Assembly: GCF_029168945.1 (NCBI RefSeq)
Contig: NC_083604.1
Location: 32,049,686 to 32,113,685, forward strand
Source: Cannabis sativa
Taxonomy: Eukaryota > Streptophyta > Magnoliopsida > Rosales > Cannabaceae
DNA: 64,000 nucleotides
Direction of reading: 5' to 3'
The first letter of the stretch is position 1, and the number at the start of each line of letters is the position of its first letter. Shown piece after piece: positions 34,570 to 45,775 of this stretch. The position numbers and the translations under genes are program-made. The notes under the pieces were generated by a model. The model saw nothing but the letters and a program-made list of their open reading frames with translations. It was not told where the DNA came from and did no database searches.

Positions 34570-35443
34570 GGGCCCGTTTGGTACATAGGATTGGACTGAA
34601 AAGGATTGGACTGGATTGGACAAGATTGGATTATGCTGAAAGTAATCCTGAGTTTGGTTTAAGAATAGACTGGACTATTTTATTTATTTCTTTTTAGAAA
34701 AATTCAAATTCAAATTCGAATTAAAATATATAATAATAAATTAAAATTAAAATATGTAATAATAAATAAATAAAAATGAATAATTCGCAGCAAAAAAATA
34801 AAAAATAAATAAATTATAAAATAAACTAATATAACCTATATAATAATATATATATATATATCATAAATATATAATAAAATATTTTATCATATTTTTTATT
34901 TAATAAATAATTGAAATAGTAAAATAAAAAATACTTGAATAATATAAAATTGTTTATCTTAAACACCAATTTAATATAAATATTAATTTTTTTGAAATAT
35001 TTCTATAAATTTTTGAATAATTTAAAAATAATATATTATTTTATTGTCTTATTATTTTTTTTTTCAAATCAACTTAAGTAACTATTATTTAATTAATAAT
35101 ATACTAAATTTTGGAAACTTATGTATAATAATTAAAAATTATATATTTTCATTAATTTTAATGAATAATTTTTTGAAAAAAATATGTATAAATAAATGTG
35201 TGATAATTATTTCCTTTAAATTCTTATTAAATTTAAAATATATCAATAAAATTAAAATTAAAAAAACGATAAAAAAAATCTCACCTGCATGGGATTATTT
35301 ATCCCACCCTACTTCATGGGATAAATAATCCTAGACAGATGAGGTTAGCTGGATTAGTTATCTGATTTTCTAACATGCCCAAACACTGGATTGGACAAAT
35401 TAGTCTGTCTAATCCAATCCAGTCCTGCATACCAAATGGGGCC
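34570..35443. mobile_element. PIF/Harbinger-type (Tourist-like) MITE, 874 bp
   Basis: Terminal inverted repeats begin GGGCCCGTTTGGTA on the left and read GGCCCCATTTGGTA inward from the right; similarity extends about 30 bases. A TAA duplication flanks both sides (34567-34569 and 35444-35446). Subterminal GGATTGGACTG motifs recur several times at both ends. The centre is AT-rich and has no transposase, so the element depends on one elsewhere. Confidence 0.85.
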
Positions 35444-35446
35444 TAA

Positions 35447-36046
35447 GGGAACTCTCTAGGAAATAGCTTTGAGAATTATCAAGCCTTAGGGTTTTCTAGC
35501 AATGTAATTTTTTGATAGAAAACTTCTCATCTCTTACTCTATAATGAGCACCAAAGACCTCCTTTTATAATATATAGGTGATCACGCTTAGAATTTAAAT
35601 ACATACCACTTCATTTCTCTCATATAAATGAGTATTAATATAGTTTGTAACAACTATATTTCATAACATTTGAATTTCATCATCAATTCTGTAACATCTC
35701 TTTTATTACACAATATATGATCAACCAAAAGAAGTTACAAAGATAATTAATCTTGTAACTCCTCTCCATATTACAAAGTGTAGGTTATCATTTTAGGTTA
35801 AATAAATTATATGTTACACAATATATTTACCAGAAACTTAATATATATTATTATGTGAATAATATATATTACCACATTTTAATCAACATATTATATTATT
35901 AAATAATATAACATACATATTTTAATAGTGGTATATATAATTTTGTTAGCATGATATATATGTTTTGAGTATTAATTTAATATTATTATAATTTTTTTGT
36001 GGTATATAATTTTATTACTATGGTATATTAATATTCAGTAATACGA
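35447..36046. other. AT-rich spacer between MITE and Helitron
   Basis: No gene seen. 35928-35950 and 35998-36020 repeat the GTGGTATATAATTTTGTTAG-like motif found at 2984 and 3145. A TATA-like stretch occurs at about 35565-35578, with no gene attached. Confidence 0.5.
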
Positions 36047-36330
36047 CTAGATGAAAGTTACGTGGCGAGCCATGTAAATATTAGTTTTATTTAAGTTCTT
36101 GTAATTTTTGGTTAAAGATTCGGTAACTAAATATAAATTATTTTTTAAATAATTTGTTTTATTAAAGTAAACTTGTTAAGAATGCCATAATTGTGTATAT
36201 AAACCTATGATATACTTATTGTTATTAATAATAAACAATCATTTTATCTCAATATATTCATACTCATATAGTAATTATCCTTAATCTGATGAAAAAATTT
36301 ATATGTTCCAATCGATTGGCTGGACTACTT

Positions 36331-36855
36331 TTATCGTACTTTCTTCTTTGGTTGCTCGTCTTCTTCTATATTAATAGGTGTCTTTCCTCGTTTTTTGCGC
36401 CACCTATTTTTAAAAAGACTAAAAATTAGTTTCAAGGAAGAACATAAAACAAACAGAAGAGATTAAATATATTTTGATTACCTTAAGAGCACCATCTATT
36501 CTAATTGGTCTCAATGGTACTATTGGCTCTATCAGGCTATCAATATATGATATCAGCTTGGCACAGTTTGGCTCTTCTTCAAACTTCATATTTGTAACAC
36601 CTTCAATAAATTGCTTGAATGGTGCTGGACAAAACCAGCACATCAACTCAGGGGAAATATCCATCTTTTTCTTACATACCAGAAAGCTTTTGTTCTCACC
36701 CGGTAGATTTAGAGCAATGTTAGGAAGAGTGTAATCATGTATCAGAAGTTTTAAGCACGTTTTGTAAAGCAACGACTCACTTGATAACCCTGCCAGGGTA
36801 GCCTTCCTTTTATGAGGAAGACTAATGTGTATGCTAAGGACTCGATATCATCCCG
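36331..36855 (-). pseudogene. fragment of a plant casein-kinase-1-like kinase gene, three exons with introns
   Basis: Exon a (36855-36781) encodes [25 protein letters not shown] and ends at donor GTGAGT. Exon b (36701-36482) encodes [13 protein letters not shown]...[32 protein letters not shown] and [17 protein letters not shown], ending at donor GTAATC. Exon c (36403-36331) follows an acceptor ATAG and encodes KKRGKTPINIEEDEQPKKKVR, but in a shifted frame. This is the end of the kinase domain and the following basic segment of plant CK1-like kinases of the HD16/MUT9-like type. The N-lobe, catalytic loop and C-terminal half are absent, and the acceptor of exon b lacks a clear AG. The introns show that it was copied as DNA, fitting Helitron capture. 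Confidence 0.75.
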
Positions 36856-37419
36856 TGCCAGCATTGAATTTAGACATCTCCTCCCTCTGATCATCTGGTA
36901 CTTTCTGTTGTGCAAGTAAATCTTCGTCCTTCCTCTATAATTAACACAAACAAAATGTTAGATTATGGCTGGCTGAATGAAATTGAACTTCAATTTGTTT
37001 TTTTTTTCTTTTCCTAATTATGTTTAGTTCATGTATACAATTCATAAAAAGTAGATTTTTATTGACAAATTATTGAGTGATTAAGAAGAAAAAGAAAAAT
37101 CTTTTCTAGCCAAACTGGTTATACCTAATAAGATTTATCTGTGCACCCTCAGCCGATCAAAAAACACAGGTGGTGATTAACACAAATACACCCACAAAAA
37201 AAGAAAAAACAAGCTTCCATTAGAATCAGTGAGGCTTAACAACATCTCATTGTGCTGATTCTTTTATTTACACTCCAAAGAAAAGAAATTGGTGAATCTC
37301 TTAATATCTAATAACTCTCTCTCTCTCTCTAAGCTCTATTTATATTTATATATGGAAGTAAACAATCAGAGCCACAGCCACATGCATGGGCAAAGGCTGT
37401 AAAAAAACCATAATTTATT

Positions 37420-37611
37420 TTAGGTCTGAGAAGACAAACTTAATTGATCCATCATCATCATCAATGCAGGAAACAACTTGTTCTTCCCATGCATCGAATT
37501 GGGAGTGTAAATCTGCTCCTCTATTTGTTGATGTGGATGGCGGTGGTCGTTGTTATCGATATCCCCAAACTCGCCATCGCTAGCGGTCTCCAAGCCGTGG
37601 TCATTGTCCAT
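37420..37611 (-). other. unrecognised possible exon in the Helitron
   Basis: An open stretch starting MDNDHGLETASDGEFGDIDNNDHRHPHQQIEEQ. It is acidic and histidine-rich in the middle and then degenerates. I do not recognise it. It is on the same strand as the other captured pieces and may be an exon of the gene that supplied 37747-37884, or chance. Confidence 0.25.
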
Positions 37612-37746
37612 ATGGGAAGAAAAGGGTTTTGCAAGAGTCGAACCCGATCGTGATTTTTTTTACTGAGTTTGGTCGTGATATTCTTGAATTGGGATATTTT
37701 AAAGCCAAATTTTAGTGAAATGCATCAAGCAAAAGAGAATACTAAC

Positions 37747-37884
37747 CTCATCAGTAACAGATTGATTAGGGATTTCCACAAGGATGGGAGAAGGAGTTGT
37801 ACCAATGCTGGTTGGAGGAGGCGAAGGGGCTGCATGCGGCCATTGCTGGTGGTAAGGATGAATTTTGGCATCGACCATTGCCAT
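37747..37884 (-). other. unrecognised captured first exon (46 codons) with splice donor
   Basis: From ATG 37884 it reads MAMVDAKIHPYHQQWPHAAP, then a proline-rich part and IPNQSVTDE, directly followed by the good donor GAG/GTTAGT (37746-37741). The composition looks like the N-terminus of a real plant protein, but I cannot name it. No matching next exon was found nearby, so it would be a partial capture. Confidence 0.4.
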
Positions 37885-38287
37885 TCAAAGGAGGGACAAT
37901 GAAGACTAATGGTTCTTTGTCATTCAGATTGGGGTTTGGGTTTCCTTTTTTGGATTGGGATTGAGAGTGAGACTCTGCGATTGAAAATAAGGAAAAGATC
38001 TGTTGTGAAATGTAGAAATATAGAGTAGGAGATGCTATGCCATTAGAATTTCTGCAAATGGGTTGAGATCCAAAAAAAATAAATTCATACTCATTTGGGA
38101 TTGGGATTGAGAGTGAGGTTCTGCAACTTTAGGTCATTTAAAAAAAAAAAATTGTGTCAATATAGAGAAAGGGATGGTTAACGCTTCACGTTAATATTTC
38201 GTCTATTTTCTTAAAAAAAATTATAACATTAAAAAAAATGGTTAAACCAAGAAATACCGTTAGATAGCCACTTTTAATATATAAAGA

Positions 38288-39402
38288 TAAAGATATATTA
38301 AATACTATTGTATATATTTAGTAATTTAATATATTTATTTGTGTTTATTATAATATATTATTATGCAATATTAAAATATATATCTTATATTAATTATTAT
38401 ATATTTTTATAATTTTATTAACTAATTTATTATATTTAGTGTTAATTTTTTTTTTAAAAAAAATAACATTTACTAACATAATTTTTAAATTTGAAGTGCA
38501 TCTGAATCCTACATATAAAGGTGACATAACATTTTTGTTGCTGCATGAAAAGTGCGATGGATCCACTCGTTATTTGCAATGAGAGAAGAACTATGATTAT
38601 TATTTTGATAATATGTCACTTTAGTTGATAAAACTAATAATCGTCTTATTGGAAATTTTTTCAAAATCATTTTGAACTTTTAAGCAATATGTCAAATAAC
38701 GGGAAATCTATGATACCATCTGTCAAATGAAGATTGAAGATTACTACTGCTTTTCTTTTGATCAATAATTATTTATTTATTTGACGGCTAGTATTAATCA
38801 AAGCATTCTTCGTAGCATTTTTAAATATTTTATTAACAGAATTCTGATGGTTTGCTTGAACTTTAAATGTGGAGTTTATAATTGATTTAGCTAATTTCAA
38901 GTTGAAGCTAGCTACTTGCTGCAAGTGAGGTAACAATTTTGGTTAGAGGTGGTATTTGTATTGTGTTGAGGCTTAAGTGTTATAAATATCAAATCCAAAC
39001 CTCACTCAATTATTAATTATATTGAAAACTAAAAATTAAATTATTTATAAACAGGCTGGGATGATTCAACCCGTTTCACTTGTTTTTATAAAGAGTTATG
39101 CCTAAATTTTGTGAGATTATGACATGTTTGTAATAAATATAGCCTGTTTATAATCTTTTATGATAATTTATGAGTAATTCAATATATTTATGTCCTTTTT
39201 TTTAACTAAAAAGAGTCAAACATAGTGCCATACCACCCAATTTTATTTATTTTTATTCTAATAATAATCATTAATCAATCAATCTATATCTATATACTAA
39301 TATAAAGGAATGTACAAAGCATTCTAGGTGGCATCTTATATGAAGTTTTTTTTTTCTAATTCTTTATTATCTCCATTTTTCATATTTATGTAGTTTTCAA
39401 AG
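38288..39402. other. AT-rich spacer
   Basis: No gene seen. At 39283 the text TCTATATCTATATACTAATA followed by TAAAGG resembles a Helitron 5' start on the plus strand, but no matching 3' end was found. The LINE begins shortly after. Confidence 0.45.
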
Positions 39403-41286
39403 TCTGCTTCCTCTTGGGGCAGATGCATTTCTCTTAATGAGGCCACCATTACTCTTGTCCCTAGTGCTTCTACTTCCCAAGTGCTGTCAAAATTTTGTCT
39501 CATTGGAAAAGTGCTGACCTTTAGAGCTTTGGGGGAGAAAGAAGTGGAAGTCTTCTGTGCTAACCTTTGGAAAACATATGTGAAGGTGGACACCCCTTTT
39601 TCTAGACAGGATGCTCCTAATGTGTTTAGATTTGGCTTCGAGAAGGTGGCGGATAGGAGAAGGCGTTCTCGACAATGGACCCTGGTGTAACAAATGTTAT
39701 TCATTGGTTCTCCTTTCTTGGTCCCCTGGCTTCGACACTATGGAACCCTCATTCAACAACATCACCCTGTGGATTCAAATACATTTCTTGCTGCACCACT
39801 ATTTCTCCCGAACTAATGCTAACGTTCTTGGAGCTCAGGCAGGTAAGGTGATTTTCATTGATTTGGATGAGTCTAGACCGATTACTTGGAATAAATGGAC
39901 ATGGGTTTAGGTAGAGATCAATGTACACATGCCCTATTTTGTGGTTGTTTTTTTAAAATAGTTAATGGAGATAATTGTTGGGTGTAAATCAAGTATGAAA
40001 ATATTGGTAACTTTTGCTTTTTATGTGGATGCCTTGGACACCAACGTGGGGAATGTTCTTTGAGTTCTCCAATCACCATTGAGGAATCTCAGGGTATCAA
40101 ATACCCGCTGTATGGTCCATGGCTAAAGTCAAACTCTTCTTACACTTGTTGCTTCTCTGGCAAACTTAGTGCTTCTGGCACTCGTGAATCGTTCAAGGCT
40201 AAAAGGCTTGTTGCTAAGGAGAGGATGCCGGCTTTACTCTCTTCTTAGGTGCCGGTGGGGGGAAATAATATTGCTGAGGTTGGTGGTGGGTCTTTGCTTG
40301 GCTCGAGGAAAGCTTTTGTCTCGAGAGCTAGTGTGCGACTGGGATCTAAGACTGACAAGTCGTGGGTCCCCAAAGTGGTGGTGAAGGATCAGGAGGGGTG
40401 TTCAAGAGAGTTGCATATTTCTGGTAAGAGCATGACGAAGCCAAGTCTGGATCGTGGTAGAGAGCTTGTTACTTTTCCTATTGTGAAGGATAATTCAAAT
40501 TTGGGTCTTGAGATGGGCACCAGCTTGGGCGTGATTTTCAAAGGTGATAAAGAGAGGTCTTCACTGAACCCAGTCTCTTTATTTGAAAAATATGTTGGCA
40601 TGATACAGTTAGGTAATGAGGGTATTGGGCCGGTTACATTAGTGGGCCATGTTGCCTTGGTGAATAAGCTTAATACCCATCCGAATGGGGAAGCTGATAT
40701 TGGGGTTACTTCGTGCCACGTGCTTAAGGGCCATGACACATTGGGTTATGTGAATTATAACTTGAGAGGTGGGCCTGGATCACCGTTTAATTCTTTTGGG
40801 CTCAAACCTTGTGCGATGCCTAAGGCGAACATGTTGGAAGGTTAACATTTAGTGGGTGGTCATTGTGACCCCAATTTGGGTCGTGACTACTCTGCCCAAC
40901 AGGAGGAAAAAAAGGCTTTGGCTAATTTTTTTCAAGCTCAAGAAGACTACATCAAGGAACTTGAAGCCCTAGGGTCCTCGGGTAAAAGTAAAAGGAAATC
41001 ATTTGGTGTTGACATTGGTGTCCAACCGACTTCTCAATGTAATGCGAGAACTACCCCGGTCAAGAAGTGGGAGTTAGACCTTGAAACTTTCTCCCTAGGA
41101 AAGAGACCATTTGTGTCTTTCCGTAGGGTTAAGAAAGTTGTCAGAGATTACCCAAGAGGAATTGGACCGGTTGGTGAGGCTCCAGAATCTATTTTTCATG
41201 ACTTTGATGTATCGGAGGAGCCTCTAGATAGTGACGAGGTTGCGAAGATTGGAGGTGTTAAGACCTCAACTGAACTGTTAGAATAA
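39403..41286 (+). pseudogene. LINE ORF1, RNA-binding/gag-like protein, decayed
   Basis: The start CISLNEATITLV...LSKFCLIGKVLTFRALGEKEVEVF, followed after a frameshift near 39660 by VLDNGPWCNKCYSLVLLSWSPGFD, matches the DUF4283 domain of plant LINE ORF1 proteins. A knuckle-like CFLCGCLGHQRGEC follows at about 40015-40060 in yet another frame. Two long open stretches (40249-40845 and 40852-41286) cover the poorly conserved C-terminal half, separated by one stop. Such proteins bind the element RNA. The first residues are uncertain because the 5' end is decayed. Confidence 0.7.
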
Positions 41287-41468
41287 GTTGATAAACGGAT
41301 TTTGCTGGGACAGTCTCTAGACTTACGGCCCGGAAAGCTAGGGCTAGACTAACGAATATTTCTATTCTGCTTCCTAATGTGCTACTTATTGAGGATGTGG
41401 GTTCTGTGGTGGGTGTGCCAGGTGCGGAGATGACCCCTGTGGAGGAGGATGTGTTACCTCCTCTACAA

Positions 41469-42440
41469 GAGCCAAGAGTCATGAAAGCCCTTATTCGGTC
41501 ATGCAATCCTGATTTCATTTTCATTACCGAACTAATGGTGGATGCTTTAAGTCTGGTATGTTCCCTTAAGAAACTTCACTTTTATCATAATATTATTGTT
41601 CCGGCTGTGGGATGTGCAGGGGGATTAATTTTAGCTTTGAAAGGGGGCTTTGAATTTGAAAGTTTTAGTGTTTCTAAAAGTCAAATTACCGGTTTTGTGT
41701 ACTCTAACCCTGTAAGGAGCCCCTGGCTGTTGTGTTGCGTTTAAGGTTCTCCGTACTTCCATGAAAAGAAGAAATTTTGGTCTAGCTTGATGGTTAATGG
41801 TGAAAATTTTGGTGGCCCTTTGTTAATCTTAGGCGATGTAAATTTTGTTCTGAGCAACTCGGAGTGGGTTGGGTTCAAGGGGAGGGACCAATTTATCCCC
41901 TTCATCTCGGAGATAATCAACCGTCATGCGTTGGTTGACTTGGCTATTAAAGGGGATATCATGACTTGGGACAATCATAGAGACGGTGCTAATCACATTA
42001 AGTTGGACCTGGACAAAGCTCTTGTAAATAATGGTTGGTTGTGAATCTTTCCTAAGACGGTGGTTCAGTCTCTCACCACCTGTAATTCCGAACATCGGCC
42101 CCTCTTTATTAATACTGACACTTTGGTCTTCAACTCCAGAAGGCCTTTTCGCTTTGAAGCTTGGTAGACAAGGGACCCTCGTAGTTCCTTGGTGGTGGAT
42201 CAAGCTTGGGGTCTATTTCCCATGATTAGGCCCCTGCTAGAGTGTTTAAGAAAGTTGGTGCGACCCGCCTAGCCCTGAGTAACTGGAACCGGGTGCAGTT
42301 TGGCAAGTTGGATTCGTGCTCTCTAAGTTTGAGGGTCAGTTACAAGTTATCCAAAGTTTGCCTGTTGGTGACAAAAATTGGGCTAGGAAGGTTGAGGTGA
42401 GAAAAGAGATTAATAAGGCTTTAAAGCAGAAATTAATTTA
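41469..42440 (+). pseudogene. LINE ORF2, endonuclease part, decayed
   Basis: EPRVMKALIRSCNPDFIFITEL...AGGLILAL fits the N-terminal half of an exonuclease-endonuclease-phosphatase domain, with E in ITEL as the metal ligand. After a frameshift near 41740, GGPLLILGDVNFVLSNSEW carries the conserved G-D-x-N block, and the sequence continues to DLAIKGDIMTWDNHRDG. The usual downstream link (LSNWNRVQFGKLD) is visible near 42275. The domain nicks target DNA for target-primed reverse transcription. It ends where C2 is inserted. Confidence 0.72.
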
Positions 42441-42448
42441 GTGGCAAC

Positions 42449-44339
42449 TGTTGGGTTTTATGCCCTAAATAAAACTCCATTTCAATGTAATCTATTTTAT
42501 TCAACATCAATAAAGAAACAGAAGTATTTTTCATTCATTTGTGTATATTTTGGTTGACCTTATCAATTGCTTGTCTATTTGATTTATAAATTCATCTGAA
42601 ACCCTTTTCACATACTTGATCCTGTTTATTGTGTTGTCATTACTTTGAAAAGTAAACATGACTATGTGAAAAAAGTTTCCTAGATTTATCAGACACAGGG
42701 TTTTACTGATATGATAATCTACAACAGAGTTTACTTGCATTTGGAGAAATGTTATGTTCTTTCCAGAACATTGGTTAAAGTAAAGCTCAGGTTGGATGCA
42801 TGGAGTATGCATCGGAAGGGACCGATATTGAACTTTGACTTAGATTTATTAAACTTACCGTAATATATATTCAAGTCAATATCGCCTAGTTGATCCTAGA
42901 TCAAATGATCTTAATCATGTTTTGATTAGGCTCAATCTCAAGAGGCTATTCGTGTTCTTTGATTTGTTAGTTAAGCCTACTTTTAGGTCAGGGTGATACG
43001 TACATTTTGGGAACACGGTAGTGCAATTGAGTTGGAGAGCTAACATAAACATGGAATCTACAGCTTCTATCTGGCGAATAATAAGCAAAGGCTGATCTCC
43101 TTCGAGCTTGACCAAACGAAAATAAATGGTGGAGTACTCATTTCACATAAGCTGAAATATCATTTATACGGGGTCAAGTATTTTAAGGATAAAATACATA
43201 GTAGGGTGTAACGGTAATCTAATCCCTTTACAGTGTAGATCATTCATATAGAGGATCGTTGATCAAATTAGGATTATAACAATGGATAACTAATGATGTA
43301 TCTATATGGTGGAACATATAGAGCATTCTATATACTGAGAGTGCAATTCTAAGTTCTATGTGTGGATTCAACGAAGAATTAATAACTCAGTGAATTTAGG
43401 TAATAAATTCTTGATCTGCTTATTGGAAGCTCGATTATATAGACCCATGCTCCCCCCACTAGTTGAGATAAAATTGCTTGTAAGACTCATATAATAGGTT
43501 TTGATTAATCAATTATAATTATCAAATTAGACTTTGTCTATTTGTGAATTTTTCACTAAGTAAGGGCGAAATTGTAAAGAAAGAGTTTTAGGGGCATATT
43601 CGTTAATTATGATACTTTGTATGGTTCAATTAATAAAATTGATAAATGACAATATTATTTAATAATTATTTATAATTATTAAATTGTTATAATTGGCATT
43701 TAAATAGTTGAATTAGAAAATTGGCTTTTTTGAGAAAATCAGATGCAAAAGTGATAAAACTGCAAAATTGCAAAAAGCGAGGCCCAAATCCATACTGCCA
43801 TGGCCAGCCACTTTTATAAGAATTATCCTCTGATATTTTCATTATTTTAATGCCAAATAATTCAAACCTAACTAGTGGAATGCTATAAATAGATAGTGAA
43901 GGCTTCAGGAAAATTACACTTTTCATTGAGAGAAACCTGAGCCTCTCTCTCTCTATACTTGGCCGTCCACTCTCTCTCTCTCTCTCTTCTTCCTTAAGAT
44001 TTCGAAATACTTAGTGATTAGAGTAGTGCCCACACACAGCAAGTGATACCTCAATCATAGTGAGGAAGATCGTGAAGAAAGACTTTCAGCAAGAATGAGT
44101 TTCAGCACTAAAGAATCAGAGAAAGAGATCCAGGTTCAGATCTTGATAATACTCTGCGACAGAAAGGACAGAAAGCTTAGAAATCTGAACGGAAGGAGTC
44201 ATATTATTCCGCTGCACCCAATGTAAGGTTTACTAAACTTTATATGTGTTTATTTCATCGTTTTAGAAAGCTCATATTTAGGGTGTTAATCAACATACTT
44301 GTGAGTAGATCTAAGATCCTAGTAAAATAATTTCCAACA
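42449..44339 (+). repeat. C2 5' LTR, 1891 bp
   Basis: Starts TGTTGGGTTTTATGCCCTAA and ends ATTTCCAACA. It shares start, end and several inner blocks with the C1 LTR. A CT-repeat leader (43938-43990) follows the TATA box. Confidence 0.88.
43883..43892 (+). promoter_or_regulatory. TATA box of the C2 LTR
   Basis: CTATAAATAG, about 450 bases before the LTR end and upstream of a CT-rich stretch. Confidence 0.65.
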
Positions 44340-44341
44340 AC

Positions 44342-44353
44342 TGGTATCAGCGC
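44342..44353 (+). other. C2 primer-binding site
   Basis: TGGTATCAGCGC, two bases inside the LTR. It differs by one base from the initiator-methionine type TGGTATCAGAGC. Confidence 0.85.
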
Positions 44354-45770
44354 AATGGTAATTGATTTGCTTGCAAGAAATTTCGACTTAAAACGATTGT
44401 TTGATGTTTTGGACGGTATCATGTTGTATTGAGTGTTATATGATGATTGATTGATGTTTGTGAATTTTCGTGAAAGATAATTGAATATCTGTTTCTGGAA
44501 TTATTTTTGTTGGATAGTATGGAAAAAATTAAGCAATTTACTTTTTTACAGAACTAAATTTCGATTTAATTTGAATTAGTTATGATTTTTTGAAGTTTCG
44601 AAAAAAATCAAGAATCGTGCAACAGGGTTCCGCGCGCGGAAATCATGCTGGAACCCCCCTTGCGCCGAGAAACCTCGGCTGAGCACTCCCCTGCGCGCCC
44701 GGACGAGTATGCACAGCATACCGTCCCTACAGCTTGGATTTTTTTCGTTTTTCTTCGATTTTTCATGCTATTTCATGTATTTAACTTTCGATTTTTTGTG
44801 TAGTTCTGTATTTATACATTTACTATTCCTAATTCAATTCTAATTATCAGAATTAAATTAATTAATATTTTTTTAATTTAATTCATGATATTAGTGTAAT
44901 TTGAATTTGAAAATAGTAAATATCTATCTTTTTGCTTAATTATCTATCTTATTTTTAAATTTGATTATATCTTATCTTATTTTTAAATTTAAGGTCAGAT
45001 ATTAAATTTTTTAAATTAATTTTTTTAAAATAATTTGACCTTATTTAAATTTAAAATAAGATAACTATAATCATGTAATTTTAAATAGATGTAAGATATT
45101 TTGCTAACTTTTAAATTTTGTTATTTTATTTATTTAAATTGAATCATAAAATCTGACAAAGATATTTATTTATCTTTTTTTAATTTTTATTTATAAAATA
45201 ACATTAAATTTTAAAAGAAGCTAGCAAATTTTTGAAATGATATTTAGGTTGGTTGAAACCTAATTTTTCAAAATTGTAGGTTTAATTTTAAATATTATTT
45301 TATTAATTTCGAAAATATTTAAATTTTATTTTATTTTATTATTTTTTTCGAATTTTTTTTTATATAATTAATTTTTTGAAATTATTTATTTAAAATTAAA
45401 TAAATTCAACATCCAACTAGCCAGCTAACCTTGTTGCAGGAGTATATGTTTTAGCTTGTTTGTAAGTTTTTAAAACCTATTATTGCTTGATTGCAAATAG
45501 TCATGGTTAACTTGTTGACAGATCCTATGATCTAATTTTAACTCATGGCTCCCTTGGTCAAGTAAATAATTTGTAACAGGTATATTTACAATCTTCTTTC
45601 ATCTGTGTATGACCTAGCAACATGATAGGATCCATCCAAATTGTGTGCCTGTGTGAGCCTATGTGTTTAATGTTATTATAGATGCATATAGGTTGTTGTT
45701 GCTAAATAAAATATCATAGTTCTTGACAGATTTTATTTAGGCCCATTTAGTTTTGGGCCTATTAAATTAA
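44354..45770 (+). other. C2 leader, first part, with a GC-rich island
   Basis: Untranslated and AT-rich except for 44627-44745. That island contains CCGCGCGCGG (palindrome) and GCCGAG-AAAC-CTCGGC (6-bp stem). The rest shows no coding signal up to the G1 insertion at TAACA (45771-45775). Confidence 0.6.
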
Positions 45771-45775
45771 TAACA
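45771..45775. other. G1 target-site duplication TAACA, left copy
   Basis: TAACA is repeated directly after the right LTR at 55080-55084. Confidence 0.95.

Larger units (their letters stand above)
36047..38287 (-). mobile_element. candidate non-autonomous Helitron with captured gene pieces
   Basis: On the minus strand the 5' end reads A/TCTTTATATATTAAAAGTGG (38287 inward). This TC start followed by an AT run and AAAAGTGG is common in plant Helitrons. The 3' end reads ...CATCTAG/T (36047). A short hairpin ACATGGCTCGCCACGT (36060-36075) lies nine bases before CTAG. The element sits between A and T with no duplication. No Rep/helicase is present. It carries exons on the same strand (kinase pieces at 36331-36855, an unidentified exon at 37747-37884). 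An alternative 5' start lies six bases away at 38293. Confidence 0.6.
39403..42448 (+). mobile_element. L1-type LINE, 5' two-fifths, interrupted by copia C2
   Basis: It contains ORF1 (DUF4283-like domain and a CCHC knuckle) and the start of ORF2 (endonuclease). The reverse transcriptase part should lie on the other side of C2, which is beyond the window. Multiple frameshifts show it is old. Confidence 0.75.

Noticed and set aside
35044..35328. 94-residue frame in the MITE
   Set aside because: Composition (Ile, Asn, Lys, Phe) is what AT-rich DNA gives by chance; no transposase motif.
36474..36734. Plus-strand open stretch over the kinase exon
   Set aside because: It is antisense to exon b, whose minus-strand translation matches a known kinase family.
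37318..37331. CT microsatellite near the Helitron exons
   Set aside because: A short simple repeat; nothing ties it to transcription or mobility.
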